This document shows positions 1 to 6,292 of a stretch of 10,323 nucleotides of DNA, piece by piece. The notes beneath the pieces were generated by a model, which saw only the letters and a program-made list of their open reading frames with translations, was not told the DNA's origin and ran no database searches. The stretch is from JBLFWJ01 sp047611425. Its GTDB lineage: Bacteria > Bacteroidota > Bacteroidia > UBA10329. Both the position numbers and the translations under genes were made by a program. Positions within the stretch are counted from its first letter, which is position 1, and each line of letters starts with the position of its first letter. The stretch is taken from assembly GCA_047611425.1 (NCBI GenBank), contig JBLFWJ010000123.1, positions 1-10,323 on the forward strand. The letters run 5' to 3'.

Positions 1-682
1 CAAACTGATTCGACTCCCAACCATTCAGTTTTTGAATTTGCCGAACATCCATCATGATGTACATCCGGTCAAAATCTTCAAATCCGGTTCGATAAATTCC
101 TGAAATGGTTACCGCCCTTACGCGTCTTTTTTCATTCTGAATGAAGTAGACACGAATCTTATCGCCAACGCTTAATCCAAGCCTGTCAGCAATGTAGGTC
201 GAGATCATTGCATCCTTTGAAATGCTCGAATCAGAAAGTGCTAAGGTCGTTCCTGATTTTACATGATCCTTGAAAAAAGACCAATCGAAGTCTGTTCCAA
301 CACCTTTCACGACCACACCTTCTATCTCGTCATTCGCGTTGATGATTCCAGCCTTTTGTGCGAAGACTTGCACATGCTCTACTCCTCGAATTGAAGTGAG
401 TGAATCAATCAACCCGGCCGTAACCACAATAGGAGTTGGCTCTAGCGTTTCAGATGGATTGTAGTAATTGACTCGGATATCGGCTCCAAAACCAACCACC
501 TTGTCTTTTATCTCTTTGTGAAAACCGGTAACAATTGCCACCGAACAAATCATAACGGCCATGCCAATAGCAATGCCAGCTATGGCGATTCTAACGATGG
601 GCCGTGTGCCTGAAATATTGGTACTTTCGGCCCGCTCTCCAGCTTTTAGCAGCCTTTTTGCTATAAAGAATTGTGTATTCAG
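1..682 (-). CDS. FtsX/LolC-like ABC transporter permease, 3' end cut by window edge
   Basis: The reverse strand reads open for 227 codons to the left edge. The N-terminus LNTQFFIAKRLLKAGER is followed by RPIVRIAIAGIAIGMAVMICSVAIV, a first membrane helix, then TGFHKEIKDKVVGFGADIRV, the usual entry into the periplasmic MacB/FtsX-like domain. The remaining sequence (for example SISKDAMISTYIADRLGLSVGDKIRV) fits that domain. Bacteroidota homologues are roughly 400 residues, so about half is visible. These permeases work with an ATPase, in lipoprotein release or related envelope transport; the exact substrate cannot be told. The start is odd: after an in-frame TAA at 691-689 the only start-like codon before the helix is CTG at 682-680, in the place where homologues have the ATG of an MNT-type start. 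The first in-frame ATG (562-560) lies inside the membrane helix and would destroy it. Confidence 0.85.
   Translation of the reverse strand, partial: MNTQFFIAKRLLKAGERAESTNISGTRPIVRIAIAGIAIGMAVMICSVAIVTGFHKEIKDKVVGFGADIRVNYYNPSETLEPTPIVVTAGLIDSLTSIRGVEHVQVFAQKAGIINANDEIEGVVVKGVGTDFDWSFFKDHVKSGTTLALSDSSISKDAMISTYIADRLGLSVGDKIRVYFIQNEKRRVRAVTISGIYRTGFEDFDRMYIMMDVRQIQKLNGWESNQF
622..629 (+). promoter_or_regulatory. Candidate -7 box for the NamZ gene
   Basis: TACTTTCG differs from TAnnTTTG by one base and would give a leader of about 70 nt for the start at 706. A rival is TTATTTTG at 689-696, also one mismatch, which would give an almost leaderless message. Either lies within or against the divergent permease gene. 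No clear -33 element is visible for either. Confidence 0.25.
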
Positions 683-705
683 AGCCCGTTATTTTGAGTG
701 TTCCG

Positions 706-1938
706 ATGAAGGTCAAAGCTATCAAATATCTATTCCTGCTATTGAGTGCCACTGCGTGTGCTCAGCAGAGCAAAACGAATAAAATTGAACCCGTAATTGC
801 AAAGGTCAAACCTGTTAAAATTGGGTTGTCGAATCCAATTCCTGCAGCTGATCTAACGGAAAAGTATCTGCCATCACTGGAAGGAAAAACCATCGCGATT
901 GTTGCGAATCAAACTTCAATGGTTGGGTCGGTTCACTTGGTTGACACCCTTCTATCACTTGGAATCAATGTGAAAAACGTCTTTGCTCCGGAGCATGGTT
1001 TTCGTGGAAATGCCGATGCTGGAGAAAAGGTGAAGGATGGAAAGGACAGGAAAAGCGGGCTACCTATCATTTCGCTTTATGGCAAAAACCTGAAGCCTTC
1101 GGCTGAAAGGTTCGAAGGAATCGACCTGATTCTATTTGACATTCAGGATGTAGGTGCGCGCTTTTACACATACATCAGCACGATGACTTATATGATGGAA
1201 GCATGTGCTGAACAGGATGTTCCCATGATGATTCTGGATCGGCCCAATCCGAATGGACATTATGTAGATGGGCCTGTTTTGGATTCAAAATTCAAGTCGT
1301 TTGTGGGCATGCACCCAATTCCAGTTGTTCATGGGATGACCATGGGAGAATACGCTCAAATGGTGAATGGCGAATACTGGCTGAAGGACTCAGTTCAATG
1401 CAACATTTCTGTTGTTGAAATGGATCATTATAATCACAATTCAATTTATGAATTACCTGTAAAACCGTCCCCGAATTTGCCCAATATGAAATCGATTTAC
1501 CTCTATCCAAGCCTTTGCTTTTTTGAGGGAACGATTGTCAGCGCTGGCCGAGGTACCGACAACCCTTTTCAATTATTCGGTTATCCAAAAATGCCAAATA
1601 CAGAATTCGATTTCACACCAAGAAGCATCAAAGGCGCTGCCTCAAATCCAAAATTCAAAGGGAAAAAATGTAGCGGTGTTGATTTATCGACTAAACCAGA
1701 TAGTTCACTCAGAGCCATTTCAAGGCTTGATCTCTCTTGGTTGATCAATGCTTTCAAGGATTACAAAAACAATGGCAAGGATTTCTTCGACCCAAAATTC
1801 TTTGATCTTTTGGCTGGAAGTGACATCCTCCGAAAGCAGATTCAATCCGGAAAGTCAATTCAAGAAATCGAGGATTCTTGGAAGAGTGACTTACAAGAAT
1901 TCAAGAAAATTAGGAAGAAGTATTTGATCTACGATTGA
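706..1938 (+). CDS. namZ: NamZ-type exo-beta-N-acetylmuramidase (DUF1343), predicted lipoprotein
   Basis: A 410-residue protein. The N-terminus has a short basic head, a hydrophobic stretch LFLLLSATA and Cys18, a plausible lipobox although position -3 is Ala rather than Leu. The rest matches the DUF1343 family: VANQTSMVGSVHLVDTL, then FAPEHGFRG with Glu96-His97 at the site proposed as catalytic in Bacillus subtilis NamZ, then LILFDIQDVGARFYTY, MMILDRPNPNG, LPNMKSIYLYPSLCFFEGT and SAGRGTDNPFQ. Family members remove N-acetylmuramic acid from the non-reducing ends of peptidoglycan fragments, so the likely role is cell-wall turnover outside the inner membrane. An in-frame GTG at 673 would add 11 residues ahead of the signal sequence; ATG 706 is preferred because it places the signal peptide at the very N-terminus. 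The stop overlaps the convergent aminotransferase gene by 10 bp. Confidence 0.88.
   Translation: MKVKAIKYLFLLLSATACAQQSKTNKIEPVIAKVKPVKIGLSNPIPAADLTEKYLPSLEGKTIAIVANQTSMVGSVHLVDTLLSLGINVKNVFAPEHGFRGNADAGEKVKDGKDRKSGLPIISLYGKNLKPSAERFEGIDLILFDIQDVGARFYTYISTMTYMMEACAEQDVPMMILDRPNPNGHYVDGPVLDSKFKSFVGMHPIPVVHGMTMGEYAQMVNGEYWLKDSVQCNISVVEMDHYNHNSIYELPVKPSPNLPNMKSIYLYPSLCFFEGTIVSAGRGTDNPFQLFGYPKMPNTEFDFTPRSIKGAASNPKFKGKKCSGVDLSTKPDSSLRAISRLDLSWLINAFKDYKNNGKDFFDPKFFDLLAGSDILRKQIQSGKSIQEIEDSWKSDLQEFKKIRKKYLIYD
714..721 (-). promoter_or_regulatory. Candidate -7 box for the FtsX-like permease
   Basis: Reverse-strand TAGCTTTG matches the Bacteroidota -7 consensus TAnnTTTG exactly and lies about 31 bases before the inferred CTG start. 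I see no convincing -33 TTG at the right spacing, and the box lies inside the first codons of the divergent NamZ gene, so chance is possible. Confidence 0.3.
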
Positions 1939-3152
1939 TTCTGCGCTTCAGCCATCTCTAGCTTGCCAGGATACACTTTCAATCCTTCGGAGATGATATT
2001 CACAGCTCTTTTCAGGCTTTCCTGATTCAACACGTAGGCAATCCGAACTTGCTTCGTTCCTACTCCTTTTGTGGAGTAAAATCCAGCAGCAGGTGCCATC
2101 ATTACAGTTACACCATCAACAACACACGACTCCAACATCCATTGGCAAAAATCGTCTCCGGAATCTACGGGTAGCTCAGCCACAGCATAAAATGCCCCAG
2201 CCGGCTTAGGACAAACAACCCCAGGAATTTCATTCATTCCCTCAACAAGCGTGTTTCGTCTTCCAACGTACTCAGACACAACCGCATCAAAATATTCTTG
2301 AGGTGTATCAAGCGCGGCTTCCCCAGCTATTTGACCTAGTGTTGGCGGACTCAACCTTGCCTGACCAAACTTCAAAGCGGTTGACATAATCTCAGCATTA
2401 CGAGAGACCAACGCCCCGATTCTAGCTCCACACATACTGTATCGCTTGCTCACGGAATCGACCATGATTACGTTCTGCTCAATTCCTTTCAAATTCATGC
2501 ATGAGAATGGAGAAGCTCCATCGTAGCAGAACTCTCTATAAACCTCATCTGCAAAAAGGAACAAGTCATGCTTCTTCACAATAGCTGCCAAAGCTTCCAA
2601 GCTTTCTTGACTGTACAAGGATCCTGTTGGATTACCTGGATTACAGATTAGAATCGCTTTCGTCTTCTCCGTAATCTGAGATTCGAAAGCCTCAATTGGT
2701 GGTAAGGCAAATCCATCATCAATCGATGCGGTAATCGGCTTAACCGTCAGTCCGGCCATGGTTGCAAAACCATTGTAATTAGCGTAGAATGGTTCAGGAA
2801 TAATGATCTCATCGCCTGGATCCATGCACGTCATAAACCCGAAAATCAATGCTTCAGATCCTCCAGTTGTAACCATTACATCATCCGAAGAAACACCGAT
2901 ACCAACGCTGCTGTAATACTTAGCCAGTCCATTTCGGTACGAATCAAACCCTTCCGAATTACTGTATTCAATTACCGTTCGATCCATGCCTTTTACAGCA
3001 TCAAGTGCTACTTGAGGCGTTTCAATATCAGGCTGACCGATATTCAAATGGAGAACTTTTTTCCCAGCTGCCTTTGCCGCTGTGGCATAAGGAACCAGTT
3101 TCCGAATTGGAGAAGCGGGCATTTGTGCGCCCTTATTTGATAATGTTGGCAT
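1929..3152 (-). CDS. PLP-dependent aminotransferase, class I/II (aspartate aminotransferase-like)
   Basis: A 407-residue fold type I aminotransferase, full length for the family. Visible landmarks in order: MPASPIRKLVPYA and LNIGQPDIETP at the N-terminus, GGSEALIFGF (phosphate-binding region), CNPGNPTGSLYS, FADEVYREF with Asp202 and Tyr205 contacting the cofactor ring, SVSKRYSMCGARIGA with Lys236 as the Schiff-base lysine, and Arg370 in VRIAYV as the substrate alpha-carboxylate arginine. It should transfer an amino group between an amino acid and a 2-oxo acid in the cytoplasm; the family is often labelled aspartate aminotransferase, but substrate cannot be fixed from sequence. It lies 81 bp downstream of the DUF1573 gene with a strong hairpin between, so it may have its own promoter or depend on readthrough. 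Its last codons overlap the 3' end of NamZ. Confidence 0.93.
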   Translation of the reverse strand: MPTLSNKGAQMPASPIRKLVPYATAAKAAGKKVLHLNIGQPDIETPQVALDAVKGMDRTVIEYSNSEGFDSYRNGLAKYYSSVGIGVSSDDVMVTTGGSEALIFGFMTCMDPGDEIIIPEPFYANYNGFATMAGLTVKPITASIDDGFALPPIEAFESQITEKTKAILICNPGNPTGSLYSQESLEALAAIVKKHDLFLFADEVYREFCYDGASPFSCMNLKGIEQNVIMVDSVSKRYSMCGARIGALVSRNAEIMSTALKFGQARLSPPTLGQIAGEAALDTPQEYFDAVVSEYVGRRNTLVEGMNEIPGVVCPKPAGAFYAVAELPVDSGDDFCQWMLESCVVDGVTVMMAPAAGFYSTKGVGTKQVRIAYVLNQESLKRAVNIISEGLKVYPGKLEMAEAQNQS

Positions 3153-3172
3153 AATGAAATTCTATTAAAGAA

Positions 3173-3206
3173 GAAGTCCCGTTTCGATTGCTCGAAACGG
3201 GACTTC
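3173..3206 (-). terminator. Strong hairpin terminator behind the DUF1573 gene
   Basis: A perfect 15-bp inverted repeat (GAAGTCCCGTTTCGA paired with TCGAAACGGGACTTC) with a 4-base loop at 3188-3191. On the reverse strand it is followed by TTCTTTAAT, a moderate T-run, and begins 28 bases past the DUF1573 stop. It fits a factor-independent terminator or attenuator separating DUF1573 from the aminotransferase. Confidence 0.8.
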
Positions 3207-3233
3207 AAATATGCGATAAAGATGTTTATCTGA

Positions 3234-3686
3234 TTACTTCGCTGGCTCAGCAACAGGAGCAAATTCCTGATCCTTAACCGGAGAAGTCTCCTCAGTTGGT
3301 GTTGCCTTAACAGAACCTTTAATAGTAATCTGCTTGCTTGGGCTATCAACTGCGTTAGAAGTAATAGTTACGAACTTGGTAAAAGGACCAACTCGCTTTA
3401 CGTCATACTTCACTTTAATTGCAGCCTGCCCACCTGGAGCAATTGGCTCTTTTGGCCAAACAGGAACAGTACATCCACAAGACCCCTTTGCCTTCGAAAT
3501 AATCAATGGCTCGGTACCGTTGTTCGTAAACATGAATTCAGTTTGACCAGCAGGAACATCTCCTTGATTGATCTCACCGAAATCGTGAATTTCTTCTTCG
3601 AAAGTAATTTGAGCGCCAGCTTGTTGAGCAGTCGCAAGACCGTAAGTTCCTAGAACCATGGTCAAAAGTATAAGTGCCTTTTTCAT
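3234..3686 (-). CDS. Secreted DUF1573 domain protein
   Basis: 150 residues. MKKALILLTMVLGTYGLATAQQ is a clear Sec signal peptide, probably cleaved after about residue 20. The mature part carries the DUF1573 domain: ITFEEEIHDFGEINQGD, then EFMFTNNGTEPLIISKAKGSCGCTV with its conserved Cys-Gly-Cys, then PIAPGGQAAIKVKYD and FVTITSNA, a small Ig-like beta sandwich. The C-terminus (from about residue 129) is a Thr/Glu/Pro-rich, probably disordered tail. Such proteins are very common in Bacteroidota and are exported, but no biochemical role is established. A hairpin terminator follows the gene, and a candidate -7 box and a GTTAAC dyad precede it, suggesting its own transcription unit. Confidence 0.9.
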   Translation of the reverse strand: MKKALILLTMVLGTYGLATAQQAGAQITFEEEIHDFGEINQGDVPAGQTEFMFTNNGTEPLIISKAKGSCGCTVPVWPKEPIAPGGQAAIKVKYDVKRVGPFTKFVTITSNAVDSPSKQITIKGSVKATPTEETSPVKDQEFAPVAEPAK

Positions 3687-3718
3687 ATCTGTTTTTATAG
3701 TTTTTAAGTTTACAATGG

Positions 3719-3726
3719 CGAAAGTA
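3719..3726 (-). promoter_or_regulatory. Candidate -7 box for the DUF1573 gene
   Basis: Reverse-strand TACTTTCG, one mismatch from TAnnTTTG, lies 33 bases before the ATG at 3686. No clean -33 TTG is visible; the region where it should lie is next to the GTTAAC dyad at 3749-3765. Confidence 0.4.
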
Positions 3727-3748
3727 GGGCAATAAGTCTGCCGCAGCT

Positions 3749-3765
3749 GTTAACGAAATGTTAAC
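3749..3765. promoter_or_regulatory. GTTAAC-N5-GTTAAC dyad upstream of the DUF1573 gene
   Basis: Two copies of the self-complementary hexamer GTTAAC separated by GAAAT, centred about 31 bases upstream of the end of the candidate -7 box. The position is suitable for an operator, but no regulator can be named and short palindromes occur by chance. Confidence 0.25.
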
Positions 3766-3781
3766 GCTCGTGATTAAGCAC

Positions 3782-3819
3782 AAAACCCAAAAACCAAAAG
3801 CCCTTTGCTATTGGGTTTT
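3782..3819 (-). terminator. Hairpin terminator behind the TPR-cyclase gene
   Basis: AAAACCCAA at 3782-3790 pairs with TTGGGTTTT at 3811-3819. The 20-base loop holds a smaller CAAA/TTTG pairing. On the reverse strand it begins 14 bases past the cyclase stop and ends in GGGTTTTG. The T-run is part of the stem and the loop is long, so strength is uncertain. Confidence 0.6.
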
Positions 3820-3833
3820 AGAGAATCTATTCG

Positions 3834-5513
3834 CTATGCGAAAACAACGAAATACATCTCCATTTCGCCCTTCCCTTTGGCTTCTATTTTACCACGGCTT
3901 TCGAAGGTGAATTGAGTATCATCCTTCAGTAACTCGTAGGTGACTTGGCTGATGTTCACTTGACCGACACACCCAGAGGATTCCATGCGGCTTGCGGTGT
4001 TTACGGTATCTCCCCAGATGTCGTATTGGAATTTCTTAACACCTACAATACCTGCTACCACAGGGCCTGTATGGACACCAACACGCATTTCAAAAGCTGG
4101 TTTGTTTGCCGCATCATTCGTGGTTTTTCTATCCAAAATAAAAGCTTGCATTTCCAACGCGGCCGTTACCGTGTTCTTAACCGAATCATCGGTTGGAACA
4201 GGCAAACCACCAGCGGCCATGTAGGCATCTCCAATGGTTTTAATCTTCTCAATATTGTACTTGCCCATAATGCCATCAAAGGCTTCGAAGCAGGTGTTAA
4301 TCTCTGCTACCAATTCTTGGGCACTTAGCTTTTCTGATGCGGCAGTAAACCCTTTAAAGTCGGTGAAGAGAATGGAGACCATATCAAAGTCGCGGGCATC
4401 TGCTTTTCCTTTGGCCTTTAATTCAGCTGCAATGTCTGCAGGAAGAATATTGAGTAATAGGTTCTCAGAACGGTCTTTCTCAACCTGTAAAACGGCCTTT
4501 GATTTTCTAATGTATCTAACACGGCCATATAACCCACCTGCCAATATGAATAGAAGGACTCCTCCACCTGCCAGGGCGTTTCTGGTTTGGTTTTTCTGAC
4601 GCACTTCTTCTAGGTGGGCTTCTTCTACTAATCTTGCTTCATCTGCCTTAGCAATGCTATCCGCAAGCATCACTTTTTGAAACTCCATTTGCTGGAGTTT
4701 TTTGGAGGTTTCCTCTGCATTCAAGCTGTCATCCAGCGCCAGCATTTGCTCGTGGTACTCTAGGGCTTTATTTCCATTTCCTGTGGACTTGTACGCATCA
4801 TACAGGCATTTGCAGGCATCCCTCTGTTTATTGATATTCCCAATCTCCTGTGCCAGTAGCAAGCCCTTGCTGCATTGGTTGATCGCTTGTTGATGATCCC
4901 CCTGTTTCTGATAAAAGCTCCCGATAGCGTTCAGGGACAAAGCGATTCCTTTTTTTTCGCCAATTTCCTCCCTGATCTTTAAGCTCCTTTGATAATAGTC
5001 CAGCGCTTTGGGATAGTCGCCCTGAACCTGATAAATAACCCCAATGTTATTCAGGGAAGAAGCGATTCCTTTTTTATCGCCCATTTCCTCGCAGATCTTT
5101 AAGCTCCTTTGGTGATAGTCTAGCGCTTTGAGAGAATCGCCCTGATCCTGATAAATACCACCAATATTACCCAGAGAAGAAGCGATTCCGTTGTTATCGC
5201 CTATTTCCTCCTCGATCTTTAAGCTCCTTTGGTAATAGTCCAGCGCTTTGGGAGAGTCGCCCTGAACCTGATAAATAATACCCAAATTATTCAGGGAACC
5301 AGCGATTCCTTTTTTATCGCCTATTTCCTCCCTGATCACTAAGCTCCTTTGGTAATAGTCCAGCGCTTTGGGATAGTCGCTCTGATCATTATAAATAATA
5401 CCAATATTACTCAGGGAAGCAGCGATTCCTTTTTTATCGCCCATTTCCTCCCTGATCTTTAAGCTCCTTTGGTAATAAGTCCAGCGCTTTGGGATAATTG
5501 CCTCTAATTGCAA
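3834..5513 (-). CDS. TPR-repeat, membrane-anchored class III adenylate cyclase; 3' part of a frameshifted gene
   Basis: This frame gives up to 559 residues, but the native gene starts at 5781: removing one extra base near 5477 would join both frames into 648 residues (that numbering is used here). After a signal peptide come TPR units, a coiled coil (about 340-400), a membrane helix (NALAGGGVLLFILAGGLYG, about 401-420), then the cyclase domain. Asp474 in FTDFKGFT and Asp518 in IGDAYM are the two metal ligands; Lys514 in KIKTIGD and Asp587 in YDIWGD are the adenine-selecting pair; Asn594 and Arg598 in NTASRM are transition-state residues. All are present, so the domain looks able to make cAMP from ATP in the cytoplasm, with TPRs probably sensing outside it. 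The nominal start of this frame (TTG 5513) is out of the native frame and is not a credible real start. Confidence 0.85.
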   Translation of the reverse strand: MQLEAIIPKRWTYYQRSLKIREEMGDKKGIAASLSNIGIIYNDQSDYPKALDYYQRSLVIREEIGDKKGIAGSLNNLGIIYQVQGDSPKALDYYQRSLKIEEEIGDNNGIASSLGNIGGIYQDQGDSLKALDYHQRSLKICEEMGDKKGIASSLNNIGVIYQVQGDYPKALDYYQRSLKIREEIGEKKGIALSLNAIGSFYQKQGDHQQAINQCSKGLLLAQEIGNINKQRDACKCLYDAYKSTGNGNKALEYHEQMLALDDSLNAEETSKKLQQMEFQKVMLADSIAKADEARLVEEAHLEEVRQKNQTRNALAGGGVLLFILAGGLYGRVRYIRKSKAVLQVEKDRSENLLLNILPADIAAELKAKGKADARDFDMVSILFTDFKGFTAASEKLSAQELVAEINTCFEAFDGIMGKYNIEKIKTIGDAYMAAGGLPVPTDDSVKNTVTAALEMQAFILDRKTTNDAANKPAFEMRVGVHTGPVVAGIVGVKKFQYDIWGDTVNTASRMESSGCVGQVNISQVTYELLKDDTQFTFESRGKIEAKGKGEMEMYFVVFA

Positions 5514-5520
5514 ATGAAAT
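4921..5520 (-). repeat. Five tandem 120-bp repeats coding TPR units
   Basis: The DNA repeats with a period of exactly 120 bp (units begin at 4921, 5041, 5161, 5281 and 5401). Each contains a near-constant core: AAGCTCCTTTG, TAGTCCAGCGCTTTG, AGCGATTCC, ATTTCCTCC. One unit codes 40 residues, for example PKALDYYQRSLKIREEMGDK and then KGIASSLNNIGVIYQ, a TPR of the 40-residue class. Nucleotide similarity is high by eye, implying recent duplication or gene conversion. The unit nearest the gene start carries the extra base and diverges upstream of it. Confidence 0.9.
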
Positions 5521-5781
5521 TCCCTGGGTATTCAAAGCCCCCGCCATTTGCTTTTTCAGGGCGCTCTTTTCAGCAAGGTCATATTGCATTTGCGCAAAGT
5601 AAAAGGCAGAATCCGGCTGGCTGAAGAGGTAGCCATCCCAAGCGATATCGTGCATCGCCTTTAGACGGGAGGTGTCCGGTTGGGTTTTATCGTTCCATAC
5701 ACCGTAAAGCGAATCGAGATTGGTTTGGGCTTGACTAACAAGCGAGCCTAGAACGAACAGAGCAAAAAGTAGGTTTTTCAA
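5434..5781 (-). CDS. N-terminal fragment of the TPR-adenylate cyclase, ended by a frameshift
   Basis: Codes 115 residues from a TTG start at 5781-5779: (M)KNLLFALFVLGSLVSQAQ is a signal peptide, followed by the first TPR-like helices (DTSRLKAMHDIAWDGY, FAQMQYDLAEKSALKKQMAG, ALNTQGISFAIRGNYPKALD). After PKALD the family continues YYQRSL, but here the frame reads LLPKEL and stops at 5434. The other repeat units read TAATAGTCC on the + strand where this one has TAATAAGTCC, so a single inserted A at 5477/5478 is the cause. Either the gene is truly broken or the read has an error; the intact downstream catalytic residues favour a recent or artefactual change. A perfect 14-bp dyad lies 23 bases upstream. 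Confidence 0.75.
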   Translation of the reverse strand: MKNLLFALFVLGSLVSQAQTNLDSLYGVWNDKTQPDTSRLKAMHDIAWDGYLFSQPDSAFYFAQMQYDLAEKSALKKQMAGALNTQGISFAIRGNYPKALDLLPKELKDQGGNGR

Positions 5782-5803
5782 AGAATCTGGTTTGCTGTGA
5801 AGT

Positions 5804-5817
5804 TAGAATGTATTCTA
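5804..5817. promoter_or_regulatory. Perfect dyad upstream of the TPR-cyclase start
   Basis: TAGAAT-GT-ATTCTA is a perfect 14-bp inverted repeat, 22 bases upstream of the TTG start. Placement suits an operator over the promoter, but no regulator is identifiable and no good TAnnTTTG box is visible here. Confidence 0.3.
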
Positions 5818-5849
5818 GCCGAATGAGGATACCGGACTTGAACGGTAGA

Positions 5850-6045
5850 ATGCTCGCCCCGCATTAGCGATGCAAGCGGTTACCCCGAAGAGTAATGAAG
5901 CAAAGCGCCTGCCTGCCGGACAGGCAGGCAGGGAATGAAACGAGGAGTATGAGCGCCCGCCCGTACCAAACGGCACGTTCGGGCGGGGCAGCGCGACCTT
6001 TGCGAAGGGCGGGGTTGTGCGTGGAGCTTAGGGAATGCCCAAACA
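5850..6045. repeat. GC-rich multi-hairpin intergenic element
   Basis: This gene-free stretch is clearly more GC-rich than its surroundings. It holds a stem at 5907-5915/5921-5929 (GCCTGCCTG with CAGGCAGGC, loop CCGGA) and another at 5956-5963/5980-5987 (CCCGCCCG with CGGGCGGG) whose loop contains a smaller AACG-GCA-CGTT hairpin. Other GC-rich patches (GCGAAGGGCGGGG, GGAGCTTAGGGAATGCCC) complete it. From general knowledge, intergenic palindromes with CCTGCC/GGCAGG cores recur in many Bacteroidota genomes; that this is a dispersed family here is inference. No protein is supported: the short open frames across it have no recognisable content. The ends are approximate. Confidence 0.55.
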
Positions 6046-6082
6046 ACCTTGATTCAAGATGTTAAAGTGCGTTGGCCAAAAG

Positions 6083-6219
6083 TGTCAATTCGAGTGTCCC
6101 GATTTTTATCGGGATGTATCGAGAATAAACTTTGTGGGTGGAATAAAACTCGTTCTCCCTTCGATAAAAACTCAGGACAGGCTTTACAATTTCGCTTCGC
6201 AAAATCACTCGAACTGACC
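6083..6219. repeat. 137-bp element with 14-bp terminal inverted repeats (MITE-like)
   Basis: TGTCAATTCGAGTG at 6083-6096 and CACTCGAACTGACC at 6206-6219 are inverted with 12 of 14 positions matching. Inside are a perfect hairpin at 6097-6114 (TCCCGAT, loop TTTT, ATCGGGA) and an imperfect pair, TATCGAGAA near 6117 with TTCTCCCTTCGATA near 6153-6166. The nested symmetry suggests a folded, non-coding mobile or transcribed repeat. Similar CGAGTG/CACTCG elements are common between genes in Bacteroidota, but copy number in this genome cannot be seen here. Confidence 0.5.
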
Positions 6220-6265
6220 CTCAATTTATAGGTTGAGACTGCCGTTTCCTGAGCCCCACAATTCC

Positions 6266-6273
6266 TAATTTTG
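6266..6273 (+). promoter_or_regulatory. valS promoter -7 box
   Basis: TAATTTTG matches TAnnTTTG exactly, 19 bases before the ATG at 6293. TTTC at 6245-6248 sits 17 bases upstream in the place of a -33 element. Transcription would begin near 6280, giving a very short leader with no room for a T-box or similar leader control. Confidence 0.6.
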
Positions 6274-6292
6274 CGGGCTTGAAATTGAAGTT

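Noticed and set aside
270..464. Small + strand open frame opposite the permease
   Set aside because: The reverse strand codes the FtsX-like periplasmic domain here, and the + strand peptide has no recognisable feature.
673..705. GTG start 11 codons upstream for NamZ
   Set aside because: It would put a polar extension ahead of the signal peptide; ATG 706 gives a normal lipoprotein N-terminus.
3945..4599. + strand open frames opposite the cyclase catalytic domain
   Set aside because: The reverse strand carries every class III cyclase motif; the opposite frames are shadows.
5434..5513. Programmed +1 frameshift in the cyclase gene
   Set aside because: No slippery stop context, rare-codon pause or conserved signal is visible; the sister repeats show that the extra base is a simple insertion.
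5830..5847. tRNA-like T-arm on the reverse strand (TACCG, TTCAAGTC, CGGTA)
   Set aside because: The loop has 8 bases instead of 7 and no matching acceptor, anticodon or D arm is found, so a tRNA gene or clear fragment is not supported.
5864..6231. Short open frames of about 60 codons in the cyclase-valS gap
   Set aside because: They run through palindromic repeat DNA, have low-complexity or unfamiliar peptides, and lack a promoter or start context.
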